A stretch of 50,517 bases of DNA from Flavobacterium collinsii. Its GTDB lineage: Bacteria > Bacteroidota > Bacteroidia > Flavobacteriales > Flavobacteriaceae. The first letter of the stretch is position 1. Every line of letters starts with the position of its first letter. The notes under the pieces were generated by a model. It was not told the DNA's origin and ran no database searches. It saw only the letters and a program-made list of their open reading frames with translations. Location of the stretch: positions 1-50,517 of the forward strand of contig NZ_CADCST010000136.1 in NCBI RefSeq assembly GCF_902804485.1. The letters run 5' to 3'. Position numbers and translations under genes: made by a program. Positions 1 to 7,480 of the stretch are shown in pieces.

Positions 1-95
1 GTTATATCTAGCATTATTATTTGATTTTTAAATTATATAAACAGAGCGTTTAGTCGCATAACATTATGCAACAAAAGAGTACTTAAATAATTATA

Positions 96-413
96 TCAAA
101 TCAATAATGAGGCGTAAAGAATATAACGCCTTTGTGGAGGTGGAGAAAAATTATTTTGGTAATTATTTGTAGTTGTTTTAGAAAGAACTACAGGGTAAAA
201 AGTAATTTCAGAAAAAAAATAAGAATCAACAACGACAACTTTTTTTTGAGTTGTAGTTTCGGGTATATCTAACTTTAAAGTGTTTTGAGAAATATAAGAA
301 TGTGTTTCCTTTTCAAAATTTAGCCTTTCTTCATTATCTGAAAATTCAAATACTGTGTTGAGATAACAGCAAGAAATTAGTGTGAAGAATAATATTTTGA
401 AATTAAAAACCAT
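96..413 (-). CDS. small secreted protein of unknown function
   Basis: A 105-residue product opens with a hydrophobic stretch (about residues 5-20, VFNFKILFFTLISCCYLNTV) that reads as a signal peptide or membrane anchor. The rest is polar, with a Thr/Asn/Gln-rich middle and a PPP run near residue 90. No catalytic motif or family was recognised. Two cysteines at residues 15-16 could form a lipobox, but the match is poor. It is the first gene on the left and is separated from the next minus-strand gene by about 160 bp of AT-rich sequence. The AT-rich composition and lack of a family make it only moderately likely to be real. Confidence 0.45.
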   Translation of the reverse strand: MVFNFKILFFTLISCCYLNTVFEFSDNEERLNFEKETHSYISQNTLKLDIPETTTQKKVVVVDSYFFSEITFYPVVLSKTTTNNYQNNFSPPPQRRYILYASLLI

Positions 414-576
414 ACAGCAAAAGTATAACTTTATTCTTTATTGAAAATAAATTATTATGATTTCTAAAGTTTTTTTTCAAAGTTCAGTTTAGCTCAAGGG
501 TTTTCTACAACTCGTTAATACCAGCCATAAAATGGCATCAATACAACTTTTTGGTTGATAAGTAACTTTTTATATC

Positions 577-1125
577 CTAAAAAGATAAAAACTCAATTTC
601 CGACTTTTTATCCATGAGCTGCCAGCCATCATCGGCTCGTATAAAATAGACTTCATGATTGAGTGTGTCTTTCAAACCATTTTTAATTGCAGCAGCAAAA
701 ACATTCTTTCTTCGAATTGTTGTGAACTCCACTACTGCTTTATTGCCAGAGCTCATAATCCTGATTTGTTTAATTATTCCAAACTCTTCATCTGCTACTT
801 TTACACGCTGGATCTTGCTTATTTTATCATCTGCCGGCGTAGACAATAAGTACGGTTTTGCTGCCGCGGTAAAACTCACAAAAGAAGTTGTATCACCAAA
901 TTTCTTAGTTTGAAGCACTTTTACAAATCCTTTTTCTACGAGTCCGGATTTTAAAATGAAATAAGCATGCGTGGGATCACCGCAGAAAATATCATGGTCT
1001 ATAATAGTAGGATAATGTTTTTTTTCCTGAATAAGTGCCGTAGCCAATTTTTCATCCAGTTTTTCGGGCTGGCAACTGGTGATGATCAGAATCATCACTG
1101 TCAAAATGCAGAGTAGATTTTTCAT
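577..1125 (-). CDS. putative lipoprotein, unknown function
   Basis: The 182-residue product has a classic lipoprotein signal peptide: a hydrophobic core at residues 4-17 and the lipobox ITSC, with Cys18 as the lipidated residue, followed by QPEK. The mature part has mixed alpha/beta composition with a charged C-terminus and no recognised catalytic motif. It would be anchored to the inner or outer membrane facing the periplasm. About 30 bp separate its start from the end of the next minus-strand gene upstream (1155-1835), so the two may be co-transcribed. Function unknown. Confidence 0.8.
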   Translation of the reverse strand: MKNLLCILTVMILIITSCQPEKLDEKLATALIQEKKHYPTIIDHDIFCGDPTHAYFILKSGLVEKGFVKVLQTKKFGDTTSFVSFTAAAKPYLLSTPADDKISKIQRVKVADEEFGIIKQIRIMSSGNKAVVEFTTIRRKNVFAAAIKNGLKDTLNHEVYFIRADDGWQLMDKKSEIEFLSF

Positions 1126-1154
1126 GTTTTAAATTTTAGATGATTAGTATTTAG

Positions 1155-1835
1155 TTAATATTCTTTAATCTGCTTAATCATGCGTTCTAATGTTTCAATT
1201 GCTATTTCCTTATCTCTTTCTTCGACAGCGTATGCTTTGCTTCTCATAGCATTAAAAGAAAGATCTGTCTTGTTTTCAGTGGATAAAAAAGGAACGATTG
1301 TTTTAAATAAATGGTTCATTGATTTAGAAATAAGAATTTTTAATTCATCAGAGGCTCTTAAAATTAGGGCTGTCTGATCTGTTGAAAGTTTACATAAAAC
1401 TTTATCAGAAGGGTTATTTAATACCGAAGTACTATTTGTCTTTTTTTCAATACTTTGTAAAGGAATCTCTAAATAGTTTGCAAATCTTGATTCTATAAAT
1501 GTTATTAATTCATCCAAACAAGAAATTAAAGTTGTTGTAACTACTTTTATATTATATCTGTCAAAATCATTGCCGTTATTTATTTCTTTGATTTTATCTA
1601 ATAGAAACAGCAGTGACGAGTAATAATTACCAACTAAAATTTTAATCTGTTTTTCCTTGGTAAGCGAAAAAACCTGCATGGTAAACTGTGACTGGATAAA
1701 AAATGTCTGCTCATTTGCTTTTTTTATAATCGCTTTGGATTGAATTGGAGTTATCATCGTAAGATCTGTTTTACTCGGATTAAGGGTTGAAGTCACCGTT
1801 ACATCCATCCATTCTAAAAGATAGGTTTGAGTCAT
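1155..1835 (-). CDS. hypothetical cytoplasmic protein
   Basis: The 226-residue protein is soluble, rich in Lys/Glu/Ile and probably largely helical. It has no signal peptide or membrane segment. The C-terminal third, around the residues LSFNAMRSKAYAVEERDKE, resembles an uncharacterised family I have seen in flavobacterial genomes, but I know no function. The ATG start is preceded by an AT-rich stretch without a Shine-Dalgarno site, as is normal in this phylum. It lies between a lipoprotein gene downstream and an AraC-type regulator upstream, all on the minus strand. Confidence 0.7.
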   Translation of the reverse strand: MTQTYLLEWMDVTVTSTLNPSKTDLTMITPIQSKAIIKKANEQTFFIQSQFTMQVFSLTKEKQIKILVGNYYSSLLFLLDKIKEINNGNDFDRYNIKVVTTTLISCLDELITFIESRFANYLEIPLQSIEKKTNSTSVLNNPSDKVLCKLSTDQTALILRASDELKILISKSMNHLFKTIVPFLSTENKTDLSFNAMRSKAYAVEERDKEIAIETLERMIKQIKEY

Positions 1836-1945
1836 TTTTTTTACTTTTACTTAGTAAATATTTCTATCGACTTGTAATCGACAGTACTCTAAATCAATGC
1901 TTGTAGAACATACTTAACCCGGTCAAAACATGAATTGTAAGTTGT

Positions 1946-2806
1946 TTAATAAAAATTTAATCGTGAACGGTACTGGGAAGGAGACTGAGAAGTATGCCTT
2001 TTAAAAAATTTACTAAAAGAAGAATAATTTACAAATTGCAGTTCTTCTCTAATATTGGATATATATAAATCTTCATTTCGAAGTAGGTTTTTTGCCTCAA
2101 GAACAATAGCCTCAACAATAAATTGCTTAGCTGTTTTCTTCGTAAATTCTTTAATAATTTTTGTAAGGTTATCAGGTGTCATAGATAACGTTTCTGCATA
2201 ATATTTTACATCATGGTGTTTTTTGCAATTCATTTCTAAAATTTCAAAAAACTGAAGTACCAATTTTTCTTTTATAGTATGTTTGTCATTTAGTTGTTGA
2301 AAATAGCGGCTATATTTTTCAGCTAATACATAAAGAAATAGATTGAAACTGAGCCGTAATCCTTCTTCTTTAAAGATTTGTTTATTCGATTTTCGTGTTT
2401 TACGGTGCAACTGTTCGAACAATACTATTAAATCTGGCAGATCTTTATTTTTGATACAAATTTTAGAAGGAAGTTTTCTAATGTAAAAATCAAGATATCC
2501 TATACGTTGTATTCGGATACTATTTTCAAAAACAAACTCTGATGTAAATGACACTAAGCAAATTTGCAGTTGCTCACTCATCATCAAAACTTCACATGAA
2601 CTTTGTATCGGAACCACTAATAATTCATTTTCAAAGACAGTAACTGCTTTGTCATCTATCTGTATCTGTAAGGAACCCGAATTCACAATCAGTATAGAGT
2701 AATGGTCAACCTTAAATAGTTTACTAAAAGCTGTTTTAGATGTAAAGGTCTTATAAATGAAGACTTGCATACCAATGGGACGATATTTTGTTTTTTTGCT
2801 TACCAC
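1946..2806 (-). CDS. AraC-family transcriptional regulator
   Basis: The 286-residue protein has an N-terminal ligand-sensing, cupin-like part (about residues 1-170) and a C-terminal AraC-type double helix-turn-helix (about 185-285). In the DNA-binding part one can see YYAETLSMTPDNLTKIIKEF (first HTH) and the second HTH ending FVNYSSFSKFFKRHTSQSPS-QYR, the usual AraC signature. It probably activates or represses a nearby operon in response to a small molecule. Target and ligand cannot be told from the sequence. Its minus-strand neighbours are possible targets. Confidence 0.9.
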   Translation of the reverse strand: MVSKKTKYRPIGMQVFIYKTFTSKTAFSKLFKVDHYSILIVNSGSLQIQIDDKAVTVFENELLVVPIQSSCEVLMMSEQLQICLVSFTSEFVFENSIRIQRIGYLDFYIRKLPSKICIKNKDLPDLIVLFEQLHRKTRKSNKQIFKEEGLRLSFNLFLYVLAEKYSRYFQQLNDKHTIKEKLVLQFFEILEMNCKKHHDVKYYAETLSMTPDNLTKIIKEFTKKTAKQFIVEAIVLEAKNLLRNEDLYISNIREELQFVNYSSFSKFFKRHTSQSPSQYRSRLNFY

Positions 2807-2884
2807 AACAATGTTCTTTTATGAAATTAGGATTAAAATCAGCTAAATAAATTTTACTTCATAGAGATTCGGGCTGATAGCAGA

Positions 2885-3139
2885 TTACTCAGAAAGAAAC
2901 TTGGACATCAGTGAAACAGTAATAAAAAGTAAATTTGACATGCCAGTTACAAAAAGTAAATAAGCCAGACTACGTGGGCTGTCACTTTTTATCTCGCCAT
3001 TGGCGAGGTAGCCAATTATTTCATCGTAGGAGAATAGATCTACAATGAAATAAAGACTAACAAGATTGAATAGAATCAGAAACACAGTGAAGATGTATAC
3101 TATTTCTTTTTCATGGCAATAAATAAAGTACATCATCAC
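2885..3139 (-). CDS. small membrane protein with two transmembrane segments
   Basis: The 84-residue product has two clear hydrophobic helices, about residues 14-35 (YIFTVFLILFNLVSLYFIV) and 60-80 (LAYLLFVTGMSNLLFITVSL), separated by a polar loop. Its start codon overlaps the stop of the upstream lipoprotein gene by 4 bp (ATGA at 3136-3139), so the two are translationally coupled and probably act together at the membrane. No family recognised. Confidence 0.75.
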   Translation of the reverse strand: MMMYFIYCHEKEIVYIFTVFLILFNLVSLYFIVDLFSYDEIIGYLANGEIKSDSPRSLAYLLFVTGMSNLLFITVSLMSKFLSE

Positions 3140-3873
3140 TCTGTTATTAGATTGTGTATCATAATTCCAGTTACAAGTGAGCGTATTATTGCAGCAGATG
3201 AATTATCAATTGCCCCACTAAGTCCTCCAACACGATGACCAACAGAATTGTCCCAATCTTTATCCTTTTCTACTATATCATAGTAGATTGAATATCTGAC
3301 TATAGAGGAAGTGGTAAGGATGATTCTTTTATCCTCATCATTAAATATCGGATTGCTAATTACGGTTGCTTCATAAGATGTTATGGACTCATAAATTTCA
3401 TCATAGGGATGATTTTCCCATAAAAGCACTTCGTTCATAAAACTCGAAAGGCTATTTTTTGCGGTACTTGTCATAACAGAATTTACAATAACCTGATCTA
3501 GCTTAGCCTGAGGATTATTTATAATTTCATGTACTACATTTAGATTAGTGGGTAGAATTGTGCCCGTGCATAAAAGCATTAAATCATCGTTCGAAGCTGC
3601 GATCGCTTCGATTTGTTGGCTGATTTGTGCAATTGTAGTATGTTGATAGTTTCCTGCTAAATAAACATCGAGAATATCATTGTGCAGCTTACCTGCAAAA
3701 TCATAAATATTTGCTGGATTTTCAGGAGTAAGGTTTTGTACCAAACGTGTTGAATTTTGCGATTTCTTGCTGCTGACTTTATTATAAGCACTATCACTGT
3801 TGTCAATAGTATCTGTGGTGCAGGAAACGATTAGTAATGGTAAAATCACTAATGAGAATGAAATGTTTTTCAT
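3136..3873 (-). CDS. putative lipoprotein, unknown function
   Basis: An upstream ATG at 3915 would add 14 residues, but the internal ATG at 3873 gives a proper lipoprotein signal peptide (MKNISFSLVILPLLIVSC) with Cys18 as the lipid anchor, so I place the start there (245 residues). The mature protein is Asn/Ser-rich at first, then mostly helical, with no recognised catalytic motif. It is translationally coupled to the small membrane protein downstream. The divergent TPR regulator at 4224 lies across a 350-bp spacer with repeats, which may control both directions. Confidence 0.75.
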   Translation of the reverse strand: MKNISFSLVILPLLIVSCTTDTIDNSDSAYNKVSSKKSQNSTRLVQNLTPENPANIYDFAGKLHNDILDVYLAGNYQHTTIAQISQQIEAIAASNDDLMLLCTGTILPTNLNVVHEIINNPQAKLDQVIVNSVMTSTAKNSLSSFMNEVLLWENHPYDEIYESITSYEATVISNPIFNDEDKRIILTTSSIVRYSIYYDIVEKDKDWDNSVGHRVGGLSGAIDNSSAAIIRSLVTGIMIHNLITE

Positions 3874-4024
3874 GATTAAAATGTGTAAAATGTGGTCAAC
3901 TATTTTGATAATCAATTCATTTCACCCGGGTAAGCAGAACTTTAATTTAGCACGATGCTAAATATTTTTGCTTTTGAATTCGAGACAAATCTAAATGGCT
4001 TTTTTTTATCACGCAAAACTTTGT

Positions 4025-4071
4025 ATACGGATTTCCGAGAAAAACAGTATGGATTTCCGAGAAATCCGTAT
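4025..4071. promoter_or_regulatory. inverted plus direct repeat in a divergent promoter region
   Basis: An 11-bp perfect inverted repeat (ATACGGATTTC at 4025-4035, GAAATCCGTAT at 4061-4071) contains a 14-base direct repeat GGATTTCCGAGAAA (4029-4042 and 4051-4064). It sits in the 350-bp spacer between the minus-strand lipoprotein gene and the plus-strand TPR regulator. This could be a regulator binding site, for example for the HTH of the gene at 4224. It is followed by TGCCTTTTTT, so a terminator-like hairpin is the alternative, but no plus-strand gene ends here. The rest of the spacer holds nothing I recognise. Confidence 0.45.
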
Positions 4072-4223
4072 GCCTTTTTTCGCACAAAAACACTCATTAC
4101 CAATTGTTTATACTATATTTGAGCCAATTCCCTGCAAAATATACACATAACTCTTTAAAAGCCGATTACTTGACTCCGAAAATGATTTTACAGAGGAAAT
4201 AATGTCTCATTTTAATTCGAATT

Positions 4224-5906
4224 ATGATTAGAAAGTACCTTTTTTTACTCTCTCTTTGTTTGGGAGATCAAATTTGCGCGCAGGAAATCCATTTTAAAAT
4301 TCCTGATACACTCCGAAATAAGGATTACGAATATCTTTTAGATAGAATAGAAAAATCCGAAAATGACAGTATTAAACAATCACTGTACCTTAAATCCTTT
4401 CTAATAAAATCAAAAACAGATACGAATTTGAAACAGGTCGTAAATGGCTATAAAAACTATCTTCACTACTCACCTGAAAATTTGAAACTGATCTATGCAG
4501 ATAGTATGATTTACACTGCAAAAAAATCAAAGAGTAATGCTTTGATTGGTTCAGCCTATCTCTCAAAGGGGATTTTATACTATTCCCGAAAGCAACTTAA
4601 TTATGCATTGGATAATTACCTTATTGCAAATAATTATATTTCCAAAACTAATGACCAGTATTTAATCTATAAGACCAAATACAATATCGCTAACATAAAA
4701 TACTTTCTTGGTTTCTATGATGAAGCTATTTCTTTGTTTAAAGAATGTATTACCTATTTTAAACAGGATAAAGAGAATAATGACAGAGGGTATTTGAATT
4801 CTCTTCATTCTTTGGGTTTGTGCTATAATCGTATTGGAAATTATGCTTTATGTACCCAAACAAATGAGAAAGGATTACTCGAAGGCAAAAGATTGGGCAA
4901 TGATGAAATGAAGGAGTACTTCATTCTCTCGGAAGGAGTTAATCAGTATTTCCTGGGCAACTATACTTCAGCTATTGCCAAAATAAACTATTCATTGCCC
5001 GTTATTCAAAAAAAGAAAGATTTTGGTAATGAGGCTGTGGGGAATTTTTATATTGGAAAGAGCTATTGGGATCTTAAGAATACTAAAATAGCAATACTCT
5101 ATTTCAAAAAAGTAGATGCTATTTTTGATGATAAAGGATACATTCGTCTGGATCTTCGCAATAACTACGAATTATTAATCAGCTATTTTAAAACTAAAGG
5201 CAATGCTGAAGAGCAGCTTTACTATATTGAAAAACTACTTAAAGTAGATAGTGCCTTAACCAGCAAATATAAATATGTATCGAAAAAAATTCACAAGGAC
5301 TATGACACTAAAGAATTATTGGTACAGAAAAAAAGTGTTGAAAAGTTACTTGCTAAAAAAGAACTTGATGCTTTAATTCATAAAGGAATAATAGTTTTTT
5401 TATTGTTATTTGTGGCTGTCCTTACTTATCAACATATTAGAAACAGAAAACTTTATCGGCGTAGATTTGATGAATTGATGAAAAAAGATCAGGCTTCTAG
5501 TGAGGTTGAATCTAAAACCACGAATTATGGAGTCGAAGATATAAATCCAGATACTGTAGTGGGTATATTAAAAAAATTGGAAAAGTTTGAAAAAGGTAAA
5601 CTGTTTCTGGAAAAAGATTTAACGGAAATAAAGCTGGCAATATCATTGGATACAAATATAAAATATTTATCAAAAATAATAGCACATTACAGAGGGAAGA
5701 AATTTGTAACGTATATCAATGATCTCAAAATAGACTACTTGATTAACCAATTAAAAGAAAATAAAACAATGCACCGTTATGGCAATAAAGCGCTCTCGGA
5801 TGAAGCCGGTTTTAGTAGTACCGAACGTTTCGTAAAAGCTTTTTCTTCCAGAACTGGAATGCCAGCAACATTTTTTATGGAAGAACTGCGAAAAAAGCAA
5901 TCTTAG
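4224..5906 (+). CDS. TPR membrane sensor with C-terminal AraC-type HTH
   Basis: The 560-residue protein has a signal peptide (cleavage near LCLGDQICAQ, residue 20), an extracytoplasmic stretch of TPR-like helical repeats (about 40-340), one transmembrane helix (about 383-402, GIIVFLLLFVAVLTYQHI) and a cytoplasmic C-terminus. The C-terminus has an AraC-like helix-turn-helix: LSKIIAHYRGKKFVTYIND, then SDEAGFSSTERFVKAFSSRTGMP. This architecture is a common Bacteroidota one-component regulator that couples a periplasmic TPR sensor directly to DNA binding. The ATG is preceded by AT-rich sequence. The targets are unknown; the repeats at 4025-4071 upstream are a candidate self-regulatory site. Confidence 0.88.
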   Translation: MIRKYLFLLSLCLGDQICAQEIHFKIPDTLRNKDYEYLLDRIEKSENDSIKQSLYLKSFLIKSKTDTNLKQVVNGYKNYLHYSPENLKLIYADSMIYTAKKSKSNALIGSAYLSKGILYYSRKQLNYALDNYLIANNYISKTNDQYLIYKTKYNIANIKYFLGFYDEAISLFKECITYFKQDKENNDRGYLNSLHSLGLCYNRIGNYALCTQTNEKGLLEGKRLGNDEMKEYFILSEGVNQYFLGNYTSAIAKINYSLPVIQKKKDFGNEAVGNFYIGKSYWDLKNTKIAILYFKKVDAIFDDKGYIRLDLRNNYELLISYFKTKGNAEEQLYYIEKLLKVDSALTSKYKYVSKKIHKDYDTKELLVQKKSVEKLLAKKELDALIHKGIIVFLLLFVAVLTYQHIRNRKLYRRRFDELMKKDQASSEVESKTTNYGVEDINPDTVVGILKKLEKFEKGKLFLEKDLTEIKLAISLDTNIKYLSKIIAHYRGKKFVTYINDLKIDYLINQLKENKTMHRYGNKALSDEAGFSSTERFVKAFSSRTGMPATFFMEELRKKQS

Positions 5907-6011
5907 ATTTTTACTCTTTGCAACTTGAACATTGTCTTATTCTGTCACAAATTAAACTGTAAGTTATTTCTTTATTATTTATTTTTATATAAGTTTGGAA
6001 AAAGCAAACAT

Positions 6012-6158
6012 ATGGCAACGAATCATATTGATTTTACAAACGTAGAAAGATTAGTACAAGTAAATTTACAAAGAAAAAATGACCTAAGAAATAAGAGAAC
6101 CACTAAGTTATTGTGGTTTGTATTGGCGAGCTTTATAATGATTTTACTGTTTTTTTGA
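6012..6158 (+). CDS. small single-pass membrane protein
   Basis: The open frame starts at 5925, but the ATG at 6012 gives a cleaner 48-residue protein (MATNHIDFTNVERLVQ...). Its basic middle (RKNDLRNKR) is followed by a C-terminal hydrophobic helix (LLWFVLASFIMILLFF), which is a tail-anchored topology. The sequence upstream of 6012 is AT-rich. No family recognised. It follows the TPR regulator on the same strand after about 100 bp. Confidence 0.45.
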   Translation: MATNHIDFTNVERLVQVNLQRKNDLRNKRTTKLLWFVLASFIMILLFF

Positions 6159-6237
6159 ACGAAGAAATAACTATCAATTAGTTAAATATTTTTTTTCTAA
6201 TACTACTTTTTGAAAAATATTTTGGGCTTTATAAAAG

Positions 6238-6498
6238 TTATTTACTAGATGCATTAATTAACGTAATGGTATCAGCAAGATTATGATTTGAGATAAAATC
6301 CAAAACAAAATGCTCTACTTCTTTTTTATTATCTGGTAAAGTAGAAAATGAATTTAGATAAAAATATTCATTCTCATCAGCTATATGAATGATTTCAGTG
6401 TAGCCTTTAGTGATAAGAGAGCCTTTTAACTTCATTACTTTTAGCTCTCCGCTGTGGTCAATTTCCTTTTTTACTCTTAGCTTAATTGTTTTGTTCAT
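6238..6498 (-). CDS. hypothetical small protein
   Basis: The 86-residue soluble product alternates charged and hydrophobic residues, suggesting a small alpha/beta fold (KLRVKKEIDHSGELKVMKLKG at the N-terminus). No signal peptide, metal site or family was recognised. It lies downstream of the XRE regulator on the same strand, but a strong terminator (6596-6621) separates them, so it has its own promoter. Confidence 0.55.
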   Translation of the reverse strand: MNKTIKLRVKKEIDHSGELKVMKLKGSLITKGYTEIIHIADENEYFYLNSFSTLPDNKKEVEHFVLDFISNHNLADTITLINASSK

Positions 6499-6595
6499 TT
6501 TTTTTAACCTAAATTACTTAAGCAGGGTTTATATTTCTATTTTGTATTGACTTATTATTAATAAATCTTACTAATGCTAAAACATCTGCTAGAGC

Positions 6596-6621
6596 AAAAA
6601 AGATGCCTGAGCATCTTTTTT
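6596..6621 (-). terminator. intrinsic terminator of the XRE regulator
   Basis: AAAAAAGATGC (6596-6606), loop CTGA, GCATCTTTTTT (6611-6621). The 11-bp perfect stem has A and T tracts on both sides, so it can act in both directions. It lies 40 bp beyond the end of the minus-strand XRE gene. Confidence 0.8.
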
Positions 6622-6660
6622 AGTTTCTATTTTTATATTGTCAATATTACTCGACTTAAT

Positions 6661-6975
6661 TTATTTTCGTTCAGTATTTTCTTTGATAAATTTATCTACA
6701 TTAATTTCTACACTTAGGATATTAATAGTTTTAAAATTTAATGCTTTTGCTAAAAAAACTAATTTTTCTAACGTGGGATTAGCAGTACCTCTTTCAGTTG
6801 TACCAATTAAGTGTTTTGTTAAACCAAGATTTTTATCCGCAAGTTCTTGTTGAGAAATGTTTTCTTTATTATTATAGTCTGAGCTTGGTATTTTTTCACG
6901 GAGTTTTCTCAGTTCCTCTCCTAATTTTCCTTTTTCAGTCACATCGTTCTTATTAGCTTTTGTTAAAATTCCCAC
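6661..6975 (-). CDS. XRE-family HTH transcriptional regulator
   Basis: The 104-residue protein contains a Cro/C1-type helix-turn-helix in the middle: ISQQELADKNLGLTKHLIGT then ERGTANPTLEKLVFLAKAL (about residues 40-80). The start is GTG, fixed by an in-frame TAA immediately before it and the absence of any ATG in the frame. A 28-bp perfect palindrome lies 12 bp upstream and very likely is the autoregulatory operator. Such short lone XRE proteins are often antitoxins or element regulators, but no toxin partner is visible beside it. Confidence 0.85.
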   Translation of the reverse strand: MGILTKANKNDVTEKGKLGEELRKLREKIPSSDYNNKENISQQELADKNLGLTKHLIGTTERGTANPTLEKLVFLAKALNFKTINILSVEINVDKFIKENTERK

Positions 6976-6987
6976 TTATTTATTAAA

Positions 6988-7015
6988 ATAACGGTATGAT
7001 ATATCATACCGTTAT
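6988..7015. promoter_or_regulatory. 28-bp perfect palindrome, likely XRE operator
   Basis: The half site ATAACGGTATGATA (6988-7001) is followed directly by its exact reverse complement (7002-7015), with no spacer. It lies 12 bp upstream of the GTG start of the XRE regulator and about 55 bp upstream of the start predicted for the RNA on the plus strand. A dimeric HTH protein binding here would block its own transcription and could also affect the divergent RNA promoter. Confidence 0.75.
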
Positions 7016-7056
7016 CTTTTTTTTGTTATGTTTGTAACATATTTACATATTAAATG

Positions 7057-7064
7057 TATTTTTG
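7057..7064 (+). promoter_or_regulatory. -7 box of a Bacteroidota promoter for the 7071-7245 RNA
   Basis: TATTTTTG at 7057-7064 fits the Bacteroidota -7 consensus TAnnTTTG. A TTTG at 7031-7034 may be the -33 element, although the 22-nt spacing is slightly longer than usual. Transcription would begin near 7071, just before the first hairpin. Confidence 0.5.
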
Positions 7065-7070
7065 CGATTC

Positions 7071-7245
7071 TTCATATAAAATATTTGAAGCATTCGCTTT
7101 GAATCTCGTTATCAAAAACTGGTAATTTTTACGCACGAGATGATAAGTAAGATGCTCACGCTTTACGGCGTGGGCTCACTTATTCGTGCGTGGGTATACC
7201 AGTACCTTGATAGCGTTTAAGCTGAGTACCCGCGCCTTTTTTATT
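7071..7245 (+). ncRNA. candidate structured small RNA or leader with competing hairpins
   Basis: Three elements are visible. A 5' hairpin lies at 7069-7090. A long extended hairpin follows (7107-7215) with paired arms CGTTATCAA/TTGATAGCG, ACTGGTA/TACCAGT, ACGCACGA/TCGTGCGT, ATAAGT/ACTTAT and GCTCACGC/GCGTGGGC around loop TTTACG. Last comes a terminator-like pairing GCGTGGGTA (7188-7196) with TACCCGCGC (7227-7235), followed by T6. The terminator arm overlaps the long hairpin, so the two folds exclude each other. The total length of about 175 nt and the extended hairpin recall 6S-type RNA, but this is only a hypothesis. Alternatives are a leader of the SusC operon, which starts about 235 bp on, or a trans-acting sRNA. 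Confidence 0.55.
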
Positions 7246-7313
7246 TTTAAGCAAATTCCTCAGCTTTCATTCATAGCACCAATCTTCATTTTTTTAGACT
7301 CGTAAAAACTTTA

Positions 7314-7328
7314 ATTAGTTTGACTAAT
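7314..7328. promoter_or_regulatory. short palindrome upstream of susC-like gene
   Basis: ATTAGT, spacer TTG, ACTAAT. A 15-bp palindrome about 150 bp upstream of the SusC-family start; a possible operator for the uptake operon. No regulator is identified. Confidence 0.3.
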
Positions 7329-7399
7329 CAAAATTTAGCGCCCATGATTTAACAAAAATGGTAGTCGATACCATAAACAACTCAACTTAATACATAAAA

Positions 7400-7441
7400 A
7401 TGATCCTCTACTTCGTCTGGAAAACTAGTATAGAGGACCAT
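7400..7441 (+). promoter_or_regulatory. leader hairpin of the SusC operon
   Basis: ATGATCCTCTA (7400-7410) pairs with TAGAGGACCAT (7431-7441), 11 positions with one mismatch, around a 20-nt loop. It ends 39 bp before the ATG at 7481 and has no T-tract, so it is more likely a control element in the 5' leader than a terminator. Confidence 0.4.
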
Positions 7442-7480
7442 AGCTAATAAAACTATCGTTAAATTAACCAATCCAATATT

